Below, piece by piece: positions 31,346-39,780 of a stretch of 64,000 bases of DNA (position 1 is its first letter; each line of letters starts with the position of its first letter). The stretch comes from Anaerolineales bacterium. GTDB taxonomy: Bacteria; Chloroflexota; Anaerolineae; 4572-78; J111. Below the pieces are notes generated by a model, which saw only the letters and a list, made by a program, of their open reading frames with translations, had not been told where the DNA came from and searched no databases. The stretch covers positions 1-64,000 of the forward strand of contig JABTUW010000009.1 of the NCBI GenBank assembly GCA_015075185.1, in the 5' to 3' direction. A program made the position numbers and the translations under genes.

Positions 31346-31655
31346 TGATTATCTCCCGAATATTTTGACGAATAGGTTCCGACCCCCCTGTTTCCTGATG
31401 AATATCCAGAAAGACCGTCATCGCTCCGGCTACCCCAAAGCCGATGAAGATAATGATCCACGTATACAAATCAACGACCCCGAACCAGACCAGGGGCAGG
31501 GCCGGCAGCAGGACGACCAACACGCCCACCGTGGTCCGCGCTCGCTCCCGGCGAATCCAGGGTTGATGGAATTTGCGGTAGGCCAGCCAGTCCAGCCCGG
31601 CCACGGCGATCACATAAGCCAGAAAGACAAACAAAGTGGTTCCTGATAAAGACAT
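31326..31655 (-). CDS. Three-helix membrane protein
   Basis: 109 residues from ATG 31655, which has GGGAGC upstream; the longer frame to 31724 lacks a ribosome site. Hydrophobic segments at about 5-22, 38-58 and 62-82; charged C-terminal tail. First gene of the leftward operon that includes the initiator-like protein. Family unknown. Confidence 0.55.
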   Translation of the reverse strand: MSLSGTTLFVFLAYVIAVAGLDWLAYRKFHQPWIRRERARTTVGVLVVLLPALPLVWFGVVDLYTWIIIFIGFGVAGAMTVFLDIHQETGGSEPIRQNIREIINDQGNQ

Positions 31656-31803
31656 ATTTCGCTCCCTATTGTCACAAACGATGATTTTTCCTCTAAAATA
31701 GAACTGGTACCTTAACAGACGCAAAGGCTGCCCGGTTGAGTGTTATGGGGACATCAGCAACGCCGTAAGCCATCTTCAAACCAATTATCTTATGGATAGG
31801 AGG

Positions 31804-31857
31804 ATGCTTATGACGCCGCATTTGGTTTTTGTCATAGTTGAACCGACCCCGGATTAA
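31804..31857 (+). CDS. Possible short leader peptide upstream of integrase
   Basis: Fifteen to seventeen codons from ATG 31804 or 31810 to TAA 31857, preceded by a strong AGGAGG. It reads 'MTPHLVFVIVEPTPD'. Followed after about 200 bases by a terminator just ahead of the integrase gene, so it could be a regulatory leader. Weak evidence. Confidence 0.25.
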   Translation: MLMTPHLVFVIVEPTPD

Positions 31858-32051
31858 TAATTGAGATGTTGATGACGATTATAGAAGACGCTTGCCGACC
31901 GCCTACCGTAATGGGGTATCAGGCTACCTCCCGCTGTTACAAGGCAAGCCACCCAGACTCCTTACGGGATAATTCGAGAGCAGAAGGGAAAGGATGGGGG
32001 ACCAGGATCCTTCTTGGCTCTCCTAAATCCGCTTTCCTTGGACCAGAAATG

Positions 32052-32086
32052 AAAGCGGCCAGGCGCAGCGTCTCGCCGCTTTTTTC
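32052..32086 (+). terminator. Terminator or attenuator ahead of integrase
   Basis: AAAGCGG (32052-32058) pairs with CCGCTTT (32076-32082), then a T-run. It is 50 bases before the integrase start, in the same orientation, within the 31725-32137 non-coding region. It may restrict integrase expression. Confidence 0.6.
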
Positions 32087-32137
32087 TTGCGGCCAGAGTT
32101 TTATCAAAATATGGAACTGCAAAGGAGTGCTACTACG

Positions 32138-33118
32138 ATGCTGTTATCTGAAGCGATGGCAAAATTTGACTTGGCCCGGCAGACTGAGGTCGAGGAGAGT
32201 ACCTTAGCCCTCTATACCTACACCTTCAACAAGTTGTTGGCTTACCTGGGCGATGTGGAAATTGAAGCAATCAGGACGGACGATTTGCGGAAATGGCGAG
32301 CCCAAGTGGCCGCTTCCCCTGGCCGCCGAAAGTCTCCCCCGGAGGAGGGGAAGAAACCAGAGTCGTTATCGGTTTATACGCTGCACCGCGACATCCGCCA
32401 GATAAAGACCTTCTTCAAATGGTGTATTGACGAAGAAATCCTTAAAAGAAATCCGGCGGCGCGGTTGGGGCTGCCTAAACTTCCCCGTGGCGAACCGCCC
32501 AAGGCGATCAGCGACGAGGACCTGGAGCGGATGATCGTGGCAGCACTGGCGGCCATTACAGAGCGCCCGGAAACAAGTGATGGCCGGACTCGCAAGCACC
32601 ACCAGGGCTTGAAGCCTTACCCCTACGAGCGGGATTATGCGATGGTCCGTTTCCTGGCGGAGTCCGGCTGCCGGGTAGGTGGGCTGGCTGGTCTGCATTG
32701 GGTAGACCTGGATTTGGGAGCGAAAGAGGGAACGGTATGTGAGAAGGGCAATGTGAGCCGGATGGTGTCTTATGGCAAAGAGACGGTGGCGGCGTTGGAG
32801 GCCTGGCAGAGTGTGCAGCCGCACTACAGTCGTCACGTGGAGTTTGTGTTTAGCAGCGAACGAGGCGCATTGAGCACCAGTGGTCTGTACCAGATTTTGC
32901 ACCGGCTGGCGGTACGTGCCGGCGTGGGAGGCCGGCACAATCCGCACAGTTTCCGTCACGCCCTGGCCCGCCGGTTGTTGAAAAACCACGCCGATATGGG
33001 GACGGTGAGCGAGCTGTTGGGACACAGCGATATTGATACGACCCACAAATTCTATGCACGCTGGTCCAAGGCGGAACTGGCTAAACGTCACCACCAGTAT
33101 GGTGGAACACTCGACTGA
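32138..33118 (+). CDS. Tyrosine recombinase (element integrase)
   Basis: 326 residues from ATG 32138, chosen because AAAGGAG lies 10 bases upstream; the frame extends 17 codons further without such a site. An N-terminal SAM-like core-binding domain (about 5-105) is followed by the catalytic domain with R179 ('SGCRVGG'), K203, H270-x2-R273 ('HSFRH'), H296 ('GHSDIDTTH') and nucleophile Y306. All residues are intact. It lacks the extra helix insert I would expect of an integron IntI, so it is an XerC/phage-type integrase. A tRNA 3' fragment lies 190 bases downstream, the normal position of an attachment site. Confidence 0.92.
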   Translation: MLLSEAMAKFDLARQTEVEESTLALYTYTFNKLLAYLGDVEIEAIRTDDLRKWRAQVAASPGRRKSPPEEGKKPESLSVYTLHRDIRQIKTFFKWCIDEEILKRNPAARLGLPKLPRGEPPKAISDEDLERMIVAALAAITERPETSDGRTRKHHQGLKPYPYERDYAMVRFLAESGCRVGGLAGLHWVDLDLGAKEGTVCEKGNVSRMVSYGKETVAALEAWQSVQPHYSRHVEFVFSSERGALSTSGLYQILHRLAVRAGVGGRHNPHSFRHALARRLLKNHADMGTVSELLGHSDIDTTHKFYARWSKAELAKRHHQYGGTLD

Positions 33119-33183
33119 CGAGCGTTTTAGAACACTGGCACGTACTCATATATAGGACACTTGTGAGTGTTCGAGAGTAAAAA

Positions 33184-33240
33184 AAAGGACCTCTGTCAGA
33201 CGAGGATTTTGCGAATCCTATCCCTGATGGAGGTCCTTTC
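33184..33240. terminator. Bidirectional hairpin terminator after integrase
   Basis: AAAGGACCTC (33184-33193) pairs with GAGGTCCTTT (33230-33239), with an inner AGGATT/AATCCT stem. A-run before and T-run after allow termination from both sides. Confidence 0.7.
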
Positions 33241-33309
33241 CGTTGGGCAAAAATGATGGCTTATGGTATCATGAGACCGAAAATCACTCTAGTCTCCGGA
33301 GCCATGTGC

Positions 33310-33334
33310 GGGCGTTCGAGTCGCCCCGGGGGTA
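33310..33334 (+). tRNA. tRNA 3'-end fragment: predicted attachment site
   Basis: A perfect T-arm (stem GGGCG 33310-33314, loop TTCGAGT, stem CGCCC 33322-33326) is followed by a 7-base acceptor strand CGGGGGT and A. No matching 5' half (ACCCCCG, D-arm, anticodon stem) is found upstream, so this is a partial gene, as left at one end of an integrated element. Isotype cannot be assigned. The tail of a tmRNA is an alternative. Confidence 0.65.
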
Positions 33335-33374
33335 TGTAATTGGTAAAGACAAGTAGTAACTCTACCATTTCCCC

Positions 33375-33414
33375 TAGACCGCTTCACCTTTTTCGGGTGA
33401 GTGGTCTATTTTTT
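33375..33414 (+). terminator. Intrinsic terminator after tRNA fragment
   Basis: TAGACCGCTTCACC pairs with GGTGAGTGGTCTA, followed by TTTTTTCC. Probably the original terminator of the tRNA transcription unit. Confidence 0.75.
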
Positions 33415-33437
33415 CCTCACATCTAACTCCAAGCCAC

Positions 33438-34022
33438 TTTATTTTATGGGAAATTCTTCCCATTCAATGAAAACCCCCAGTTTCTGGTCTTCCTAACCTG
33501 CAGGAATCGTGATAAACTATGTCTATACACCCGATCAGTAATCTGTGAGTTATTCTATCAAGTGGAGGTTTAGCCATGCCGGAACAAGATCCCCAAAAAT
33601 TAAGTGGGCTGCAACCCGAAGACGAGAATGAGAAGCCCATCCGTATTCTGTATGCTGAAGACACCGAGGTTATTCGGAATGTTATGGCCCAGACGTTAGA
33701 AATTTATGGTTACAGAGTAGCCACGGCTAAAACGGTCAAGAAGGGGTCGAAATGGCCTTGCAGTGGAAGCCTGACCTGATCCTGATGGATTTACGGATGC
33801 CGGTCATGGATGGTTATCAAGCCATTCAAGCGATAAAAGTCAATCCAAACACTCGCCATATTCCCATTTTTGTAGTTTCGGCCTGGAATAGTCAAAGAGA
33901 GATAGATCAAGCCAGAGCAGCCGGCGCTGATGCGTTTTTTGTAAAACCCACCGATATAAAGCGGCTTAACCAGGCCATTAAAGGCGCTGTGACCCCTTCC
34001 TGACCTGAATTGTTCTGAGCGT
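33438..34022 (+). repeat. Direct repeat copy 1 (about 585 bp, response regulator with promoter region)
   Basis: From TTTATTTTATGGGAA to shortly after the gene end, this segment is nearly identical to 39781-40366, including about 140 bases upstream of the coding part. Confidence 0.9.
33576..34003 (+). pseudogene. Frameshifted single-domain response regulator
   Basis: Compared with the intact copy at 39919-40362, this gene has four A instead of five at 33729-33732, which shifts the frame after 'YGYRVATAK' and leads to a stop at 33779. The remainder of the receiver, with phosphoacceptor region 'LILMDLRMPVMDG' and 'FFVKPTD', continues in another frame to the TGA at 34001-34003. Unless this is an assembly error, the protein is lost. 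Confidence 0.8.
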
Positions 34023-34029
34023 AAGATCC

Positions 34030-35600
34030 TCATTGGACAAGAATTGTCCTACTGCCCCTAAACCGGCCCTCTTCCAACCGGCGAGCCTGGCCCAGCAGCA
34101 CCAGCGTTTCCAGCAATTCCTCGACCCGGGCCGGACGCGCGCCATTGACACCGGCGGCCACCTGTTTGGCCGTCACCACCCCTCCCGCCGCCAGCAGCGC
34201 CTGCCGCACAGCCTGAGCCTGCTCGGCCATTGTGGCCGGCCAGGGTTTCTTTTCCTCGACCTTGACTTCAACCTAAACTTTCTCTTCAATCAAGGCTGCC
34301 TGGTGGCTGCCGGCGCAGCCGCTGCGCCGGCCTGGTACTCCGGCCTGAGCCAGCGAACCAAGCCCCGCGCCTCTTCCGCCGCCCGCCCGGCGTTGAGGGC
34401 GATGAAATCGGCCGGGGGCCACTCGGCGGGGCGGGGGTTGAGATATTTGTAGGCCGGGACGCGGGCGGTCTCGTCGGGCACTTCCTGGCCGGTCACCGGG
34501 TGGGGCTTGGTGGTCCGGCCATCTCAGCGGGTCACGGGCCGGCTCTCACGGTCCGGCAACGGCTCGACACTGTCCCAGGCCAGCACGGCGTCCCGGTGCT
34601 CGATGTTGTGGTAATTCTTGATGATCGGCGTCGGCGGCTGGACCTGGTCGCGGGTGCGGAAGTGCCACTACAAAAAGCCGATCCACAGCACCAGCTCGGC
34701 AATGGCCGCCGCGCGGGGATTGACCTCCAGCCCCAAAAACTGCTGGGGCGTGACCATGACCCCTTCCATTTCCAGGGCCATCTGGCTCTAGCCCAGCTCC
34801 TTGAGGGTGTTAAGGACCTCACCCTCCAGCCGCTTGAGCTGTTCCAGGGCCACATACAAAAAATTGCCCGACCCACAGGCGGGGTCGAGGATTTAAACCG
34901 TGGCCAGGCGGTGTTGAAAGGCTTCCACCTCGGCGACGGCTTTGGCCGTGTCACCTGCTTCGACCCGCAGGGCGGCGGCAACCTGTACCTCGGCCCACTC
35001 GGCCCGCAGCGGCTCGACGTAGGCGCGGGGGGTGTAGTGCGCGCCCAGCTTGTGCCGTTCGATGGGGTCGAGGGCGCGTTCCAGCAGAGTGCCGAAGATG
35101 GCCGGCTCGCCTCGCACCAATTGGATTGGGCGGCTTCGACCAGCAGGCAGATTTGGCCGGCAGACAGGGGCAGCGCGACCAGCTCGGCAAAGAGGCCGCC
35201 GTTGAAAGGGAGAATTTCGGCGCGCAGGGCGACGGAAAAACCGCCGGTGTTCATGGCGCGCCACAACTCTTCCAGCAGCGGTTTGAAGGCGGCCGGGTTG
35301 ACCTGGGTCTCGGCCAGAATTTGGGCAAAGCTCCTGGCCGGCAGCAGGCCGACATCTTCGGCGAACATGGTAAAGAGGCAGCGCATCAAAAAGTTGGTGA
35401 CGATTTCGGTGGGATAACTGCCTTCCAGCGACCTGGCCAGTTGGGCCAGCCGGGCGGCAATCTCGCGGGTGACGCGGGCGCTGCGGCGCGTCGGGTCCAG
35501 GCTGAGCGGGTCGAGCCAGACCTGACGGAGGATCCGGCGCGCGTCCTCCCGCTGCAAATCGGCCAGGCTCAGGCGGTAGGTATGCGGGTCAGGGAAAGGG
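34030..35600 (-). pseudogene. Decayed class I DNA methyltransferase (RM-type)
   Basis: Pieces of one protein appear on the minus strand in changing frames, broken by stops. The N-terminal part (from about 35557) has 'SYPTEIVTNFLMRCLFTMFAED' style sequence, a middle piece 'GTLLERALDPIERHKLGAHYTP', then SAM motif I 'ILDPACGSGNFLYVALEQLK' near 34890-34830, a region 'LGLEVNPRAAAIAELVLWIG', and a C-terminal winged-helix-like end at 34230-34030. This is the layout of large N6-adenine methylases of BREX PglX or type IIL/Eco57I kind. At least one frameshift and several in-frame stops, so inactive. Long open frames on the opposite strand are shadows. Confidence 0.8.
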
Positions 35601-35617
35601 ATATAGTGGCCGCCGGT

Positions 35618-35655
35618 AAAGACCCCTGATTGCTTGCCAGCCGGGGGTCTTTTGT
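35618..35655 (+). terminator. Hairpin terminator
   Basis: AAAGACCCC (35618-35626) pairs with GGGGTCTTT (35644-35652) followed by TGTTTG. It separates the pseudogene from the kinase region; it may work in both directions. Confidence 0.6.
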
Positions 35656-35780
35656 TTGTGTCGTTTTATTTTAGCACGACTCTACCTGTCCTGACAACCC
35701 CTCAAAAGCGGCCGTTTGATAGGTGGGACAAGCTTCTGTCTGCAGAGTATCAGCAGCGACAGCGGCCTTATCGAGGTGAT

Positions 35781-38516
35781 TTACTTATCAAGCACCCGGC
35801 GCACCTTCGCCGCCAGGGTGTCCGGCGAAAAAGGTTTGGACAGAAACTCAACCTCGGCCGTTAACAACCCATGCCGAACCACGGCATCGTCGGTGTAGCC
35901 GGACATAAAGAGGACTTTTATGGAGGGTTGGAACGCCTTTAGCCGCTCGGTCAGGTCTCGGCCACTCATCTGCGGCATGATCACATCGGTGAGGAGTAAA
36001 TCAATCGGTCTCTGGTGCTGGCCAGCCAGCAACAAAGCCTCGTCCCCGTGGCGAGCCTCCAGGACCGTGTAGCCTTTGCTTTTCAAGGTACGCCCTATCA
36101 GATTGCGCACCCCTTCTTCATCCTCGACCAGCAGGATCGTCTCGGTACCAGCGTGGCTGACCGGTGGCGTTGGAGGAACAGCCACATCCGGGATGGGTTC
36201 ACCGGCGGGTAAATAGATCTTAAAGGTTGTGCCGTGACCAGGCTTGCTGTAAAGTGTGATGTCGCCGCCGCTTTGCTTGATAATACCGTAGACGGTAGCC
36301 AGCCCCAGGCCGGTACCCTGACCTACCTCTTTGGTCGTGAAGAAGGGTTCGAAGATATGGGCCTGGGTGGGCGCATCCATCCCCTGGCCGGTGTCGGTCA
36401 CCGCCAGCATCACGCAGGGTCCATGGGGAGCTTCGGGATGAGTTTTGAGATAATTGTCGTCGAGCCGGACATTGCCGGTCTCGATGGTCAGCATGCCGCC
36501 GGTCGGCATAGCATCGCGGGCGTTGACAGCCAGATTGACGATGACCTGTTCGATTTGGCCGGGGTCGGCCTTGACCGGCCACAGTCCTGGCTGAAGCACC
36601 AGCACCAGGTTGATATCTTCGCCGATGAGTCGCCCCAGCATTTTGTGGAGATTGGTCACCAGATCATTCAGGTCGAGGTTGGTCGGGGCCAGCATTTGCT
36701 TACGGCTGAAGGCGAGCAACTGCCGGGTGAGGGCGGCGGCCCGTTCAGCCGCCCGCCGGATCTGCTCCAAATCTTTGCGCAGCGGATCTCCACCGGGTAT
36801 CTGGGGTTGCATCAGATCACAGTAACCCCGGATCACCGTGAGTAGGTTATTAAAATCGTGCGCGATGCCCCCGGCCAGTCGGCCAACACTTTCCATTTTG
36901 TGGGCCTGGCGCAACTGTTCCTCAAGCTTCGCCTGAGCCTCCTCGGCCTGCCTGCGCTCGGTAATATCGTGGGCTGTACCGACCACCTTGACCGGCCGGC
37001 CGGTTCGCTCGTCGAGGACTACATTGGCCCGGTCGTGGATGTAGCGGATGCTGCCATCGGGTCGCACAATGCGGTATTCATAAGAGATTTCTGTGCGCTC
37101 CTGGATGGCTTTGAAGATCATCTGCGTTGCAAATTCGCAATCATCCGGGTGGAGGCAACTACGGAAGAGTTTCGAGGTGGCCTGGACCGATCGCGGTTCG
37201 AAGCCGAGGATGCGGTAATATTCATCTGACCACAATTGGGGTTCAACAATCTCCAGCTCAGGGGTCACTTTCACCTCCCAACTACCGAAATGGGCCATCC
37301 GCTGCGCCACCGCCATATTTTCCGCCATTTCATGCAATGCTTCTTCCGCCCGCTTGCGCTCGTTGATGTCTTCCTTGATCGCCAGAAAATGGGTGATTTC
37401 ACCCTGCTCATTCAAAATTGGCGAAATGGTTGCCGCTTCCCAGTAAAGGTCGCCGTTCTTCTTCCGGTTCTGAAACTCACCCCGCCACTGGCCGCCCGAG
37501 GTAATCGTGTCCCACAGCCGTTGGTATTCCTCCGGTGACGTGTACCCCGATTTCAGAAGGTTTGGATTCTGGCCGATGGCTTCGGCCAGAGTATAGCCGG
37601 TGACCTGGGTAAACTTAGGGTTCACGTACTCGATATTACCCATCGTGTTGGTGATAACAATGGACGCCGGACTTTGTTCCACTACGCGCGAAAGTTGGCG
37701 GAGTTGGTCATTCGCCCGCCGCTGCTCCGTTATATCGCGGCTGACCGAACCGATCTGGTACCCCTGGTCCGTTTTGATCGGAAAGACGGTCTGCTGAAGG
37801 AACCGGCGCGTTCCATCCGGCTTCATTACCTGTGCTTCAAGGGTCTTGTTAAAAATGAACGATTGACCCGTGCGCAGTGCCTCCACAATAGTCTGCTTAT
37901 TGCGCTCATAACGCTCAAGCGTCCGCACTTCCGGCGGCAGCATCTCCTGCTGCACCTCCCAGGACGGTCTACCGATAACCTGGGCGCGTCTTAACCCGGT
38001 AATCTCTTCGGACGCCTGATTCCACTCGATAATCAAGCCTTGCTCGTCTACCAGGATGAAACCTTCGGACGACTGCTCGATAAAACTGCGAATTTTTTGC
38101 TCGCTCTCGCGCGTGGCTTCCTCTATCCGCCGGCGCTCGGTAATATCATGCACAAAAGCCAATATCCTGCCATCAGCCATCATTTGCTTCCTGATTTCCA
38201 CCGGCAACAGGCGACCATCTTTGCAGCACAGCCGGCGCTCGATAAGCATGCTTTGGCCGGTACGGAGTTCAGCCAGGCGAATCGGCTGGCTAACCAGGTC
38301 TTCGGCCGGAATCAAATCCTGTATGGAGAGATGTAGCAATTCCTCACGCGAGTAGCCCAGCATCTGGCAGCTCTGCCGGTTGACCTCCAGGTAAGACCCC
38401 TGAGGGTCGGCGATAAAAATACCATCGCCGGCCTGTTCAAAGAGGACTTGGTATAATTCCTCCGAAGCATAATGAGACGTAATTTCTCCAATTTGCCTCT
38501 TCTGTTTGTGGTTCAT
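35781..38516 (-). CDS. Multi-PAS hybrid histidine kinase
   Basis: 911 residues from ATG 38516 (GGAGGTG upstream). Four PAS/PAC units fill about 15-525 ('DGIFIADPQGSYLEVN', 'EGFILVDEQGLIIEWN', 'NTMGNIEYVNPKFTQVTGY' and a PAS_3-type repeat). The phosphoacceptor His is near 553 in 'GGIAHDFNNLLTVI', then an HATPase_c domain with N-box 'NLAVNARDAMP', 'DTGQGMD' and 'GTGLGLATVYGI'. A C-terminal receiver has phosphoacceptor Asp near 843 ('LLLTDVIMP'). No membrane segment, so a cytoplasmic sensor. The single-domain regulator at 39919, and formerly at 33576, are candidate partners. Small RNA copy B lies just upstream, ending 67 bases before the start. Confidence 0.93.
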   Translation of the reverse strand: MNHKQKRQIGEITSHYASEELYQVLFEQAGDGIFIADPQGSYLEVNRQSCQMLGYSREELLHLSIQDLIPAEDLVSQPIRLAELRTGQSMLIERRLCCKDGRLLPVEIRKQMMADGRILAFVHDITERRRIEEATRESEQKIRSFIEQSSEGFILVDEQGLIIEWNQASEEITGLRRAQVIGRPSWEVQQEMLPPEVRTLERYERNKQTIVEALRTGQSFIFNKTLEAQVMKPDGTRRFLQQTVFPIKTDQGYQIGSVSRDITEQRRANDQLRQLSRVVEQSPASIVITNTMGNIEYVNPKFTQVTGYTLAEAIGQNPNLLKSGYTSPEEYQRLWDTITSGGQWRGEFQNRKKNGDLYWEAATISPILNEQGEITHFLAIKEDINERKRAEEALHEMAENMAVAQRMAHFGSWEVKVTPELEIVEPQLWSDEYYRILGFEPRSVQATSKLFRSCLHPDDCEFATQMIFKAIQERTEISYEYRIVRPDGSIRYIHDRANVVLDERTGRPVKVVGTAHDITERRQAEEAQAKLEEQLRQAHKMESVGRLAGGIAHDFNNLLTVIRGYCDLMQPQIPGGDPLRKDLEQIRRAAERAAALTRQLLAFSRKQMLAPTNLDLNDLVTNLHKMLGRLIGEDINLVLVLQPGLWPVKADPGQIEQVIVNLAVNARDAMPTGGMLTIETGNVRLDDNYLKTHPEAPHGPCVMLAVTDTGQGMDAPTQAHIFEPFFTTKEVGQGTGLGLATVYGIIKQSGGDITLYSKPGHGTTFKIYLPAGEPIPDVAVPPTPPVSHAGTETILLVEDEEGVRNLIGRTLKSKGYTVLEARHGDEALLLAGQHQRPIDLLLTDVIMPQMSGRDLTERLKAFQPSIKVLFMSGYTDDAVVRHGLLTAEVEFLSKPFSPDTLAAKVRRVLDK

Positions 38517-38582
38517 CAGTACACCTCCGGGATTTGGAAAATGAGAGCAACCAGTGGCGTGACAACTGAGGACTAAAGCCAA

Positions 38583-38743
38583 ACAAAAAGCGCCGCCTTT
38601 TGCCCAGGCGGCGCAAGTATGCTACCATAGCACGACAAACCGGGCTGGTGGTTGCTCACCTGATCCGGGCCAAGCCCCACGCTTCCTACGGGCTGCCGCC
38701 CTGCGGTCGGTTCAGGGCTGCAGGCGGTCGCGGGGCTTTTTCA
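38583..38743 (-). ncRNA. Structured small RNA or leader, copy B
   Basis: About 160 bases ending in an intrinsic terminator (GCGCCGCC with GGCGGCGC, 38614-38590, then T5). It shares with copy A (23876-23993) the start AAAAAGCCCCGCG, the core GGGGCTTGGCCCGGATCAGG, CACCAGCCCGGTTTGT, the TGGTAGCATA segment and the terminator, but has about 45 extra bases forming another stem between the first arm and its partner. It lies upstream of, and in the same orientation as, the hybrid kinase gene. Confidence 0.7.
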
Positions 38744-38748
38744 TTGCC

Positions 38749-38777
38749 AGTATAACATAATCGGGCCGGCTTGACAA
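38749..38777 (-). promoter_or_regulatory. Promoter of small RNA copy B
   Basis: On the minus strand: TTGTCA (38777-38772), 17-base spacer, TATACT (38754-38749). Spacer ends in ATTATGT as at copy A. Confidence 0.75.
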
Positions 38778-38820
38778 TGGGCTTTCAGATGCTTATTTGA
38801 CCGATTGGAGGGCCACGAAG

Positions 38821-38901
38821 ATGAATAAAGAAGACTTTCTGAAACTAAACGTGGTAGCGGAAGGCAAAGAAGCAGTGAAAGATAGATCCGATCCTCTTTA
38901 A
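38821..38901 (+). CDS. Possible 26-residue peptide
   Basis: ATG 38821 preceded by GGAGGG; 26 codons to TAA 38901, charged, no family. It may be a remnant or chance frame in the 220-base gap before the protease gene. Confidence 0.2.
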   Translation: MNKEDFLKLNVVAEGKEAVKDRSDPL

Positions 38902-38962
38902 CTCCCTTCCAGGCCCGCCAGGGTCGTCGTAAGTTCAGTTTCTAAATAAACGGAGGAACTCT

Positions 38963-39721
38963 ATGTATAAAAGTATAATCGTATTATCTATCCTCGGGTT
39001 GATGCTGGTCTTGGCTGGTCCGGCCTTAGCTATCACCTACGGTCAGCCCGATGGCAACCGGCACCCATTTGTGGGCGCCTTGGTCGGTACCTTCAATGAC
39101 CAGACTTATCCGTACTGCTCCGGCACGTTGATCTCACCAACGGTGTTTCTCACGGCTGCCCATTGTGACATCGGCACAGCCACGGTCTATGTCACCTTCG
39201 ATACTCAGTACACCGCGAAATCAAAGTTATATCGAGGCACATTCCACGGTGACCCCAGTTACAACCAAGCGCAGAACGATCCCCATGACATTGCCGTTGT
39301 TGTGCTCGATAAGCCAATCAAAAACCTCACTCCGGGCCAATTACCTGGTCTTGGCCAATTCGATCAACTAGCTGGTGATCAGAAGTTCACTTCGGTCGGC
39401 TACGGAGGGCAAGAACCGGTTAATCAACCGGGCGGACCGGTGATTGGCTATCTTGACCGGCGTGAGTATTCCGTCGGGACGCTGAACGCCATCAACCCGG
39501 CCTGGCTGCGTATCTCTCAGAATCCGGCAAAAGATGATGGCGGTACATGCTATGGGGATTCGGGCGGTCCCAACTTCCTGGGCGCTGGCGGTGAGGAAAC
39601 GAATATCGTGGCGGCAATAACAATCACCGGCGACACCTTTTGCCATGCGACCAATGTTACCTATCGGACCGATACTCCGTCAGCCCGCGACTTCTTGAGT
39701 GACTTCGTCGCGCTCCCTTAA
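38963..39721 (+). CDS. Secreted trypsin-like serine protease (S1 family)
   Basis: 252 residues. A signal peptide (1-23, cleavage after 'ALA') is followed by the chymotrypsin fold with the complete triad: H67 in 'LTAAHC', D109 in 'HDIAVV', and S200 in 'GDSGGP'. Four Cys in the mature part allow disulfides. No propeptide of note, since the mature start 'ITYGQPDGNRHPFVGAL' resembles the activated N-terminus. RBS GGAGG before ATG 38963. Probably an exported degradative enzyme. Single gene, no operon partner. Confidence 0.9.
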   Translation: MYKSIIVLSILGLMLVLAGPALAITYGQPDGNRHPFVGALVGTFNDQTYPYCSGTLISPTVFLTAAHCDIGTATVYVTFDTQYTAKSKLYRGTFHGDPSYNQAQNDPHDIAVVVLDKPIKNLTPGQLPGLGQFDQLAGDQKFTSVGYGGQEPVNQPGGPVIGYLDRREYSVGTLNAINPAWLRISQNPAKDDGGTCYGDSGGPNFLGAGGEETNIVAAITITGDTFCHATNVTYRTDTPSARDFLSDFVALP

Positions 39722-39780
39722 TAACCCTTTCCTACTACTACAACCGCACTTTACAATGATACGCCGTTTGGGCAAAATAT

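Noticed and set aside
32138..33118. Integron integrase IntI
   Set aside because: The catalytic domain lacks the additional helix insert of IntI, the gene is 13 kb from the attC sites, and it adjoins a tRNA-type att site.
33250..33340. Complete tRNA gene
   Set aside because: Only T-arm and 3' acceptor strand are found; no matching acceptor 5' strand, D-arm or anticodon stem upstream.
34500..35417. 305-codon rightward frame
   Set aside because: Shadow of the decayed methyltransferase on the opposite strand; its translation resembles nothing and is low-complexity.
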